In this document: positions 49,040-59,895 of the stretch, piece by piece
Position numbering within the stretch: the first letter of the stretch is position 1
Layout: each line of letters begins with the position of its first letter
The notes under the pieces: model-generated
What the model was told of the DNA's origin: nothing
The model's input: the letters and a program-made list of their open reading frames with translations, nothing else
Databases searched by the model: none
From: Mitragyna speciosa
Taxonomy: Eukaryota > Streptophyta > Magnoliopsida > Gentianales > Rubiaceae
Direction of reading: 5' to 3'
NCBI GenBank assembly: GCA_024721245.1
Contig: CM045556.1
Span: 4,756,337-4,820,336 of the forward strand
DNA: 64,000 bases
Position numbers and translations under genes: made by a program

Positions 49040-49222
49040 CATTCCCTCCACATTTATCAGCATCTGCCTGAGCCTTGCATAATCCCATTCCTGCGAATAT
49101 GAACTCTCGCCACAAATAAGTATTTTGGGGTGAGAATCAAGAGCCCTTCGTTCGAGCTTATCGAAACCTATAAACTGTTTGTGGATTCGCTCCATATGTA
49201 ATCGTTATAACTTGCCCTCAAC
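49040..49222 (-). pseudogene. serine hydroxymethyltransferase (SHMT) gene fragment
   Basis: The minus strand reads, across two frames, YGANPQT, then FDKLERRALDSHPKILICG and ESSYSQEWDYARLRQ, then ADKCGG. This is the SHMT segment (NPQTGYIDYDKLE, ALDFRPKLLICGGSxYxRxWDYxRxR, ADKCGA) that follows the substrate-binding region in plant cytosolic isoforms. It covers about 55 of roughly 470 residues. Frameshifts lie near both ends and nothing is recognisable beyond them. SHMT makes glycine and methylene-tetrahydrofolate from serine; this piece cannot. It could be captured or duplicated exon sequence. No flanking inverted repeats were seen. Confidence 0.7.
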
Positions 49223-51519
49223 AGACTAATTATTGCCTTCTCAACAAGTTAGAAAATTTGAAGTGAAGGAGACCTTCAACTAATCTCCTAATGATCTAAT
49301 CCTGACCCGCTATTTGTTATATCCATAAGGCATGTGTTATCAATTAAGTAGCTATCACCGTAAGCACATTTGACAATGAACTTTGCAATCAAATGCAAAT
49401 TAAAGTATATTGTACAAATCATAGACAAGTAAGACAAAAGTTGATGAATAAAACACTGATGCATAAAATATTCCTCCCAAATTTTACGAACTCAATTACC
49501 ATACGTTCAGCGGCCTACAATCAACATAAAGAAGCATTACCTCTTCGTTGAAGACAAGTTATTTTTTGGGCATATGCATTCAGTATTTTGATTTATAAAT
49601 AACAAAGTTAAAAAAAAACTTTGTATTAAATAAAAAAGGGAAAAGTTCTCTATCAGTTAACTAAGTATTAGATAAAAAATAAACCAAATTCAACTAGTGC
49701 AAAGACAATAATAATTGAATCCATTAGCCAAGAAACTATAAATAAAACATAATAATTTGTTGTCATATCATTTGTGTTCCTTCGATCCATATTAGGTTTA
49801 TAAAAGAACACGTGCTAACATCAATACAGATTCTGTTTCACATTGCAGGAAGTAAGACTTGAAAAGGAACCAAGAAAACCTTTCACAACCAGAGATCAAG
49901 GAGGATAGCAACCTTTTAAATCCTTGAAATCATTCTCTGATACCTGATACACCAAAAGGTTCATATATTGGACTTATCGACAAAACTTTATTAAATATGC
50001 CCAAAGATTTATATGTACTTGAAGGAGGAATTGATTTTCTGTAGATTAAGAACTGAAATATAGATCAAATAAAAGTTGAATTCTCAAAACCCTAAAATAC
50101 ATAGCGAATACAAAAATCATAAAAAAATTCACAACTCAAGAAATATACGAAGTACTGAAAATACAAAACAAATTCTAACGCATTAAGAAAGATGTCGGAT
50201 AAAAATTAGCAAATACCGGGTAAAGAGATTAGCAGCTCTTCATATTCATGCGCATTACAGAACCATATTCCATTTACTTCGTGGGCTGCATTTTCATAAT
50301 AAATATGGACCGTGTACTGCAAACACAAGATCTTGATTCTCCATCAAATTATCTGCATGAATAAAATCGACACAACCTCTTAATAGAAATTACTTATACA
50401 TGTACATCTTAAACATCATTCTTTTTCGAAAAGAAAAGGCAACAATAGGGATCTTTCATATACCTATACAACATGAATAGCAGTTTACATCTCATACATA
50501 ACAACCAAAGTAAAACATATTGGCTTGTACTTCATAATCTTACAACACTTGATATGTTTTTCACTTAATTTATTAAGTAGTTGACAAGAGGTTCCCAATG
50601 CCTCAACAGATTGTGCATTAATGTCAAACGGAGGAGATAATTTTCAAGTGAAAAACTGTTTATCCTGTAAGAAACAATGTACAGTAATTTTTCATTATAA
50701 TAGTAAACAATATGCTGAAAATTGGCAGCTTTACCGCTTCAATTATTTTGAGAAGCAAATGATTCTTTGTCACCCACCATACAATTGAAGTTGAACAAAC
50801 ATAATTATAAAACAACACAATATGAAAACTTGTGCTATCAAGTGATGAAAAAGCAAAATACTTTAAATGCACGAAAGATCAAATACAAACTTCAAACTCA
50901 TTGATAGAGATCTAATCAAAAGCAACCATATTAGAAATGATCATGATGGTTATAAAATTGGTAAATTTAGTCTAAAATAAAAACAAAAATATTTCCCATG
51001 TTCATTTTTGTCTTGCATAAGTTGACGAATATCGATGCTTTACCAATGATATGACACACCATTAATTACTGATGGATCCAAATCAAATAGATGAATAAAA
51101 CTCACAGGAATTTAGACAAGAAATACAAAGAAATTAATGGAGAAAATCTTCTTTATTGAGAAACGAAAGAGAGGCCGCAAAAAAAAAAAAAAAAAAATCT
51201 GATGAAAACGAAGCTAAAGCCACACAAAAGACGCAGGAGCCGTATTCTTTTTTTAAGAGCTACGGCAGACACAAAAACGTAAAACATGTACTAGTAGTAT
51301 AGGAATCAATCCCATGCCCACACACCCCAATAGACCAAACATACTAACCAATTAAGTAATGACACATCACACTAACTAACAAATGACTAAATATTATAGG
51401 GCTGGGTTTATTAATTTTTCAACAACTACTAAGCAGTATAAGTCAAAATTTTAGGTATTATTAACCAGTAACAAGCTTGTTTTTCAATAATGTAAGTAGA
51501 AGAAGGAGAAGCATAAAGA
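49223..51519. other. gene-free stretch
   Basis: No gene is supported. A poly(A) run lies at 51180-51198. The sequence may belong to the PPR segmental duplications, but I did not find a clear partner in this window. Confidence 0.45.
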
Positions 51520-51680
51520 TTCTATAGCTAACAATCAGGAAGTGCATCAAAGGGTACAGAGGCTAGCACTCCTTGTACATTGTTACAATTCAATCTTGCT
51601 TTAAACATGTCAATGAGAGTGCATGCACTCTTTATTTTGTTGCTCACTTAAATTTTGGTGTCCTGAAATCATATGTAGTT

Positions 51681-52825
51681 AGAGATGGCAAATGGGCGGG
51701 ATGGGCGGGATTTGGGCGGGATTTAATTGGGACGGTGAAATATGGGTCATACCCAAACAGTCCCATATTTGTTATGGGATCAATATGGGTGGGACTAAAA
51801 TGGGTTAGTCCCATTTGATACCGCCCAAAAACCCAATTTATCCCATTTTATTATTTTTCTAAATTATCTTTTCCTTATTAATCAATTGTTATTTTTTTAG
51901 ATTACTTGTTTTTTTTTAGTTTAACATGAATATTTATTTTTTATATCATTTATTTTTTAAATTTATTAACCTCAATAAATTTCTAACTTTTTTTTGTTTT
52001 TATATTATTATTTTTTTAAATCTCATTTATTAATACTCTTTAATCTTTTAATTATAAACTGTAGTTTTTCAATTGTTACATGTAAAGAGGATAGATTGAA
52101 GATGTGCAGATATTTAATTTATCTACACATAAAAAAATCAATTTAGATAGTATCTTATTAAAACTCCTGATACTAAAATCCTATTACTAAAGTAATGAAG
52201 CAAATTAAAAATTAAAATAAATCAACATCTCATTTGTTCATGGACATTACAAACTTTGATGAAACTAGAATATAAAGACTAATTTTCTCGAGAATAAGGT
52301 TGAACTGAAATTAAAGCACTCAATATATAAAATTCACATGAATTTTTTTAGTATAAAGATCAGTTTAACCACATAAAATTGATGTCAATAGATAAAATTT
52401 AACATAATATTTATAGTAGAAATAGATGAATCGAAGAGGGCGAAAATAAAGAAGCTAAGAATGCAAAAATAAATTTCCAACTTGTCCATCATTAAAAAAA
52501 TGGGTATTCCATTGTTATTGAAAAAAATGTTAAAAAATAAAAAATAAATAAAAAATGAAAGATGTTTTGTTAATGCAGCTTAAAATGAAGGATTTTTTCA
52601 AAAGAAAGTATAGAAGATGTGGATCTGATAAAAAATAAATTATTTCAAGGTTTGTCTATATTTGGGTATGGGAATCCCAATCATTTCCCAACCATACCCA
52701 TATTTAAATGGGTGTTAATGGGTATAATTCCAAATAAGCCCAATCCCATATTATTGATACCCATCCCTCCCAAATAAAATATGGGCATGGGATCCCAATG
52801 GGGCTTGGGACTGATTGCCAGCATT
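51681..52825. mobile_element. hAT-like non-autonomous element, 1145 bp
   Basis: The left end (agagatggcaaatgggcggg) and the reverse complement of the right end (aatgctggcaatcagtccca) share the RTGGCAA core of hAT-type MITEs. Directly outside both ends lies atatgtagtt (51671-51680 and 52826-52835), so a target duplication of 8-10 bp is present. The interior has many ATGGG/CCCAT words near the ends and no transposase. The paralogous locus at about 60228 has a single catatgtacttc and no insertion. Confidence 0.8.
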
Positions 52826-53777
52826 ATATGTAGTTCACTAAAAGGAAAAAGAAAAGGGACAATAAAATTGTGTAATTATAAAAACAAGATTATCTGAAAA
52901 GCTTAAATATATAGTAAAGCATTAGAACAAGATGAAACTCGAGAATTCTACTCCATCCAATGGCCAACCTTGAGCTTTAACCCAAAAAAGGTCAGACAAA
53001 AAGGATATACTCAGGATCCCAAGCAGCATGTTTGAGACCCGTTTTATGTTCGAAAGACTATAATTGAAAATTAACAGTTAAATTGAATTAGGCACACACT
53101 AAGATCTATTCAACGACTAGAAACGTATGGAAACAGAGAATAAAACGAGAAATCGGCTATGAACACAAGCATTTACCAAGTAAACAGATAGAGGCATTAA
53201 AGTATAAAACTGCAGAATTGTTTAGATCTCATAGCGGAGTAAAAACACTGCAAATATTTAGAATGAAAGTTATCTAATAAAGGCTCTAATTTTGAGACAT
53301 CCGGAATAAATTCTTGCCAACTTGAGGCTCTACCCTAAATTAAGAAACCGTTGGACATGTGGCTCTGCCATTCAAATGAATTTGTTACGAGATTTAAAAA
53401 GAATCTTTTTTATCACAATTATAAAAGACAAATAAAACGAAAATAAAAATCCGTTTGAGTTTAGAGAGAGAAATTAGTTTGGAGACAATTACAGTTTGGT
53501 AGTAAAACTAAAAATTAGAATTTATGTTTCCCAAGAAGGTAGAAAGCTGGAAGATTTCTATTGTCTTTTTGGTGACAATTGAAGTTGCAAAATGCTAAGC
53601 AAGATAAAGAATATAACATTATCAGGTCACTAATCAAATCCGTGCTCAAATATGACAAGATATGATGATGTAGATAAATAATTTACATGGGACAAGCCTC
53701 TGAAAAACTTTACAGAGTCCAGGCATAGCTGTACTTCTAGCTTTACAAATAAATGTAACAATTTCATGAGAGATTAA

Positions 53778-54210
53778 GGGGGCGTTTCATTCCGAAATCA
53801 GAATCAGAATCATTATTCTTGGATTTAGAATGAAATTTTCAATTCAAATATATGTGTTTGATTCAATACCTAAAATGGGTATTATTACTATAATTACTGT
53901 TTGATTTACTGGGAATCGGAATCATATCCTCAAGTCATCCGGACATCCACATGGACCATCCGGACGTCCGTATGCCTGTAACATGCAGAATTGATGCGGA
54001 CGACATCCAGATGAGGTTCCGGACATCCGGATGGACCACTTGGTTGTCCGGATGATCTCTGCAAAACCTACCGATTTGGTCGGGTTTTGCAAAACCCACC
54101 AAATAAGGAGTTGATTCCGATTTCTGATTTCAATTCTCGATTACCAAATATCAACATTAGGGTTAGATTTTCGGGTTTGATTCCGATACCCACGAACCAA
54201 ACGCCTCTAG
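53778..54210. mobile_element. hAT-like MITE with a CCGGAC-rich core
   Basis: The left end (gggggcgtttcattccg) and the reverse complement of the right end (agaggcgtttggttcg) share GGCGTTTSRTTC. The outer arms carry gaatcagaatc-type words. The core (about 53938-54062) has repeated tccggacatccggatgg-type words. The paralogous site near 61210 lacks it. The target duplication is unclear. Confidence 0.65.
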
Positions 54211-54299
54211 AGTTCCACATGAGAAAAAATAAGTTTGAAATTCTTGCTTGTAGAAAAAATAAAAAAAACTCCTGTCACTGTAAAACTTCCTAGAAAACT

Positions 54300-54789
54300 T
54301 CCTAAACCCTATGAAAATAAAAATTCAGAAAATAAAAAATCAATTAAATCCGGTCAAAAAGCGGATTAGACCGATCAAAACCGAGCTTGATGGGAAATAA
54401 TAGAACCGGACAAACCCGGCATTTCTTTGCCAGGTGGATAGCTGCGTACAACTTTGCAAAAGTCAGGTTCCTAGCTAGGGCTTCGTACACTAGCACACCG
54501 CCTGAGTGCCAAATCTCGAATGAAACAATAACAAGACATGCATTGAAAATTCCAATTGCAGTTTTAGTCTTTCTCAAGTACAGCAGAAACACAATTAATT
54601 GATTCAACCTACAACAAAGGCCACTCCTCTCCTTCAGCTCGTCTTCCCTTTGCCACTTTTAGTTTTCAATTTTTAATATTTTTAAAAAACTATTATTTTT
54701 TAAACTCATTTAACTTTTTCACTCCTGACCAATAATTAAAATTGTAAAAAAAATTAATAAGTATAAGTGTATGTGTATGTGCGCGCGTC

Positions 54790-54838
<49 letters not shown>

Positions 54839-55130
54839 CGTATTTATGACGTCATCCGATTTGGTTTCAAATTGACCTACGGTCGAATCTATTAAACTTA
54901 TATCCCTAACTTCGGTTGAGTCAATACCCGATCCGAACCTAAAAATATAAGAGTAAAACTAGCAAATTTCATGCAAAACATACAGTAAGAAAGAAGCAAG
55001 GATAAGTGCAACCTCCACAAGTGTATGTCTTACCTTTCATGAACAAGTTACATCATTAACACAGACCGATAAAAGGCCATAAAGGGAGAGAAAAAAAAGG
55101 GGGAAGAAAGCAGAACAGTTGTGTACACCA
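54300..55130. other. unmatched stretch within the duplication
   Basis: A GC-richer part at 54340-54600 carries overlapping open frames on both strands that match no family I recognise. The remainder is AT-rich with a TA/TG microsatellite. No gene is supported. Confidence 0.4.
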
Positions 55131-55904
55131 TTGAACCAAACTAATAGAGGAAAGTTTAATTTCCTTGCTGTCTTTTGAAAAGATATTATGAACTATTTGA
55201 GCTTTCGTCATACCAACAAAGGGATAAAATTACAATCTTATGTTTGTGTAAAATCTATGATCATTCCACACTTTCATGGTGCACAGAACAAATTTACAAA
55301 AAAAAAAAATTTAATAACTCATATAGGCCTACTTATTTGTTAACAACTCATGTAGACTCGCTTTTTTTATTCTTATTTAACTATTGACTCTTTGTATAAT
55401 ATAAAACTGATTTAACTTTGTACCATCGCCGAATGTCACTTTCTACCATTCTTCTTTTCAGGTCAGTTCGTTATAATTAGTAACTTTGTACCATCGCCGA
55501 ATGTCACTTTCTACCGTTCTCCTTTTCAGGTCAGTTCGTTATAATTAGTAGCTTTTTCGATGATAGAAAAGCCAAAGGGCCCTTTCCACCCAAAGAACTC
55601 AACGTGATAGGACTTGGTTAATCTTATAATCATTAGATAAAACTATTATCATTTTATGCTTTATTTCGTGCTCTTCTATGGGCTCTTCAGTATTTACAAG
55701 TAGTAATTTAGGAATATCACAAAAATTCACTATTTTTTCAAGATCAATGATGTATGTGTGTCAACATTTTTTTCAACAGATTTGGTTGAACTTTGCACAT
55801 GGCTAGAGCTTTACGAAGTTTTCCTACTTTGTGGACTTGTATTAAAGCATGTTCAATAAATTTACTTGTTTGTTGTTTCCACCTCACACGCATAAGTAAG
55901 AGCA

Positions 55905-56142
55905 TTGAAACTTAAGATGAATCGGATAAATTGAATAGCTGGCTAATTAAAAATTTTCAAATAATTGATCGTTCGAATACGTAATGGGTTGTAATTAGAT
56001 GTAATTTTTTTAAAGATAAACAATTGGCTAAACCAAAATTTAAAATTGAAGAAGCAAAAATTAGCTGATGAATACCCTTAATCAGTATTAATGGTTGGGA
56101 TTTTATTTACTTTTACAACTAAAACCATGCTATTTAGAAATA

Positions 56143-56180
<38 letters not shown>

Positions 56181-56660
56181 TTGCACAATTTAGAAAAAGG
56201 GTATCGAAACTAGCATTTCCATTTTTGATAACGACGATTCATTTGTTTTATATTTATGTGCGAAAAAGATGTAGCGCTTGTAACAAAAAATGGAGCACCA
56301 AGCATCTTTAGAAAAATAAAATCCAAAATTCTCTAAAGAAAAGACGATACTAGCTTTATACAATAATTTCAAGCACAATGTAAATAATGAGAAGATCCAA
56401 TATTGTTAAAAAAAAAAAAAAGGTAAAATGATTAGAAGATAGAAGAACACAGGGAAAGGGGTTAAACATGCAATCTTAGTACCTTTAGAAAACAGAAACT
56501 GAAGAAATTCGATCAACTAATCAATTTTAGACTTTGTTTCCCATTCGTATTAATTATAGTTGATATGTTATGTATTAATCAATTTTAGACTTTGTTTCCT
56601 ATTTGTATTAATTATTGTTGATATCTTATGTATAATTCAAAATGTTTAAATAAGTATTGA
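55905..56660. repeat. third copy of the 28.8-30.9 kb segment, 3' of PPR fragment B
   Basis: Order and words match the two earlier copies (taaaatccaaaattctct, gatccaatattgttaaa, taattattgttgatatctta). A GT/GA dinucleotide run lies at 56144-56180. This is evidence that the PPR clusters at 28-36 kb and 55-57 kb come from one duplicated block. Confidence 0.65.
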
Positions 56661-56709
56661 CTTGTGATAAAACTTTAAAAGAAAATTCCGCACTTCTGTT
56701 TCCTATTTG

Positions 56710-57270
56710 TATTCTCGCCATTTCGAATCACGGTTTTGAATACATCTTCTGCATCATCCACCATTCCTTCCTTACATAATCCATCAATCAACATAGTATA
56801 ACCAACAACGTTAAGAGCAATCTTAAAATTGCTCATCTCCTTCAATAGCTTCTTGACCTCTCTCCATTTTCCTACATTACAAAGTCCATCAATCAAGCAA
56901 TTGTAGGTGATAACATTAGGCACAGTACCCTTATCAATCATCTCATGTAAAAGTGCAAGGGCTCCATCCACCATTTTACCCGTACACAGATTGTCAACGA
57001 TAGCATTGTATGCAGCAGCATCAGGTTTGCACGTTCCACTTCCCATTACCCTAAGCAATTCAAGGGCATTTCCTGTTTTCCCAGCCTTACACAGTCCATC
57101 TATCAGAATCCCAAACATATAGTTATCGGGTTGGCATAGCTTTTCGTAAATTGTCTTTCTGAACAATTCTTGTGCCTCGCAAATCCTGTCCTGCCGAATG
57201 AATCCTTTGAGTAAGTGTTTAGTGTGTCTACTTGGGGCAGATAACCGTGCTTGAAGAAGACTCCCAATAT
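56710..57270 (-). pseudogene. PPR copy B: internal fragment of a P-class PPR gene
   Basis: About 185 codons homologous to the middle of PPR copy A (around 34880-35420). It includes QPDNYMFGILIDGLCKAG and NVITYNCLIDGLCNVG and covers about five repeats. The frame is open across the position where copy A has its extra C (GCTCTTAACG here, GCCCCTTAACG there). On the 5' side homology stops at about 57270, at the edge of an inverted-repeat element. On the 3' side it stops within GENTN at about 56710. It lacks start, N-terminus and most C-terminal repeats, so it is a remnant. Confidence 0.85.
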
Positions 57271-57306
57271 TAGATACATATATATTTTTTTTGCAATAAG
57301 AAAAAT

Positions 57307-58037
57307 TATGGCTCTATTTGGATAACATTATTTGGAGTGTTTTTTGAGAATTATTGAAAAAAAATTATTGAATTGTTTTTTGTTGACTTTTTAAAAAATG
57401 TGAAAAAGTGTTTGGATGTGAAAATTTTTTTGAAGTGACATAATGGTGGTTTGAAAAGTGATTGAGAAAGTGTTTGAATAGTTCAAAAATTTTGGATCAA
57501 CTTGCACTTATTTTTAAATGATTGTACAAAAAGGACATTATTTTTTTTTTTTTTGGAGAAAATTTATCTAAAAAAAGATGACAAAAGCACCAATCAAAAT
57601 GCACTGCATATAGCTAGAAAAAGTAGTGAAGTGGACGTCCGCTTAATCAGTGACAAAAATGTCTTAGCGAGCACTGGGCACAGACGCTGGCAGTACTCGC
57701 TAAGACATTTGTGTCTCTGAAGCAGACGTTCGCTTAAAGAAGCTGACGTTCACTCCGTCATCCGCTTCATCATCTCACCTCAAAACCCATCGAAAATGAA
57801 TTTCATTTTGTTTTTCGCGATTTTTCAATTTTTTTAAACAAATTTTGAACATAAACATGCTTGCTTTTGTGAATAATTTTGTAAAATGTCTCTAAAATTC
57901 ATTTAAAATTTCAAATGAAAAACTTGGTGGGAAAATTTGGTGAAAATTTTGACCAAAAAATTTTTACTTGTCCAAACGGATTTGGAAACAAATTTTCCAA
58001 AAAATGTTTCAAAAATTTTTTCCAAACAGAGCCTAAC
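57307..58037. mobile_element. MITE-like element truncating PPR copy B, with a central hairpin
   Basis: The left end (ggctctatttggataacat) and the reverse complement of the right end (ggctctgtttggaaaaaat) are inverted repeats, and the AT-rich inner arms also resemble each other. The core (57600-57780) is GC-richer and carries a perfect 15-bp inverted repeat, aaatgtcttagcgag at 57657 against ctcgctaagacattt at 57696. It directly follows the 5' end of the PPR fragment. Confidence 0.6.
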
Positions 58038-58697
58038 ATGGATAGAATTACATATTAGTTAAAGATACAGCTAGGATGTGAGCATCTGAACTTGTCTACA
58101 AGAAACTTTAACTATGCAATTAAAAGGGTGTTTCATCCTACTGGAAGTACCCTATCAAATAATACTGATTAATTGTGTTATAACCCAATGGCTTATCAAA
58201 CGCACAGTAATTAAATTTTTTTTTTTGGGGGCCTAGTTTAATGGAACCTTTGTGTTTCTTAAAAGAGAAAGAGGAAGGATTTAACAATGAAATCTCAAAC
58301 TCATGGTTATTAAAGGTTTTCAATAATTAATTTTCAATTTTATGTCTCAAGTTTATTAAATGTAGACCATGTCACATAATTCTTTTTTAGCGATTTGTGT
58401 TCCGTGTAGCGATGATTATATGTTATGAAGAGTCCAAATCAACTTCTTACTTTGAACGTATGACCAAAATTTTTTCTAAAACTCTAATAATGCATGCAAT
58501 TGTTTATTTAGATTTAGAACTTCATTTCCCTTGTCGAGTCTGGCATTATACCACTTTACAGGTGGAAAAAATTAGATGCAAACATTGGTTCAACATGAAG
58601 AGATAATCTTATTATCCTTCATTCTAACCCCTCAAGTTAAATTTACAATTTCATACGAACTTAATATCTTCACATTATTTTATTATATATAGAAAAG

Positions 58698-59771
58698 GGC
58701 AAATTTGTTAGAATATTGTTAGGAAAAAAAATTCGGCAATTGTGGATGTCAGGGGGATTTTTGGACATCCAAACGCAGCATTGACTTTTTTTTTTTTAAT
58801 TATTCATACACCACGTTTCCCAAACATAGCGCTACTGTTCACGTACTGTTCACTATTTACTTCTTTTTTTTTTTTTTTTTTTTGCAGTAGAGGTTAGGGT
58901 TTTTGGCTTAAGATTTTTTTGGTTATTGTTAAAGTAGATTTATAGGATTTAAGTAAAAATAATTGAGGTAGTTCAATGTTTGAATCGAGGAATTTTAGAT
59001 TTAGAAATAATAAAGCTGTATATACCAAATTTTGATATATCACTAAATTTTCTAATATCTTGTGGGCCATTTTTTATTTTTCGGATGCGAAATCTAATTT
59101 TTAGAGAAAGTGTGCAAAAGTCTTCTGGTAAAATTATAATTTCAACACGTAAACACCTTTTTCGCTAATTTTTTATTTTAAAATTCATATTTTGTACATT
59201 TGTACAAATTTCTAAATTTTGTAATTTTTCTTGATAAACCACTATTTTTCTGTGTATTAGGTCAATTCAAGGGCAAAATATGAATTTAAAATATGAAATT
59301 ACAAAATTTAAAAATTTGTACAAGGGTATAAAATATGAATTTAAAAATAAAAAATTGACGAAAAAGGTGTTTACGTGCTGAAATTACAATTTTGCCAGAA
59401 GATTTTGACACCCTTTGCCTAAAAATCAAATTTCGTATTTGAAAAATAAAAAATGGTCCACAAGATATTAAAAAATTTAATAGTATATCAAAATTTGATG
59501 TCTAGGACTTTATTATTTCTTAATAAAAAATTCTTCAATTCAAACATTGAACTATCTCAATTACTTTTACTTAAATTCTATAAATCTACTTAGACAATAA
59601 CTCAAAAAAACTTTAAACCAAAAATCCTAACCTCTTCTGCAAAAAAAAAATAAAAAAAAGAACAGTAAACAATGTGTGAACAGTAGCACCACGTAATAAT
59701 TAAAAAAAAAAAAAAAAAGTCGGCCCACAGTTGCCGAATTTTTTTCCTAACAATATTCAAACAAATTTGCC
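58698..59771. mobile_element. foldback MULE, 1074 bp, with a perfect 9-bp target duplication
   Basis: It starts ggcaaatttgttagaatatt and ends with the reverse complement, and the two arms pair for about 500 bp each around a spacer near 59220-59280. Outside both ends is atagaaaag (58689-58697 and 59772-59780), a perfect 9-bp duplication as expected for Mutator-like elements. Terminal sequence (attcggcaattgtggatgtc) matches the big MULE (attcggcatttgtaggtgtc). Both also carry cgtttcccaaac and ggttagggttttt motifs. It has no transposase. Confidence 0.92.
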
Positions 59772-59895
59772 ATAGAAAAGTTGTGCCTAATCGATTTTTT
59801 GAAATAGTGGCGGAAACAATTGGTTATGTCATTTTGACATCATGTAAAGACCAACTGGCAGATGAAGGTGCAAACTTATTATTTACGTGTCTTTT

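Larger units (their letters stand above)
51520..55560. repeat. segmental duplication partner of 59937-61650, with extra insertions
   Basis: Matching blocks in the same order are 51520-51680 (60168-60238), 52836-53777 (60240-61210), 54211-54290 (61220-61300) and 55140-55560 (61430-61650). They are separated here by two DNA elements and by an unmatched stretch at about 54300-55130. A 68-bp tandem duplication (unit taactttgtaccatcgccga) lies at 55413-55550, and a TA/TG microsatellite at 54775-54838. No coding sequence is supported. Confidence 0.7.

Noticed and set aside
54344..54607. 87-codon minus-strand frame with EIWHSGGVLVYEAL, faintly kinase-like
   Set aside because: No glycine loop, catalytic or activation motifs are present, so the resemblance is too weak to report.
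58980..59168. 62-codon frame inside the foldback element
   Set aside because: It lies in the inverted arm and is not conserved in the other arm.
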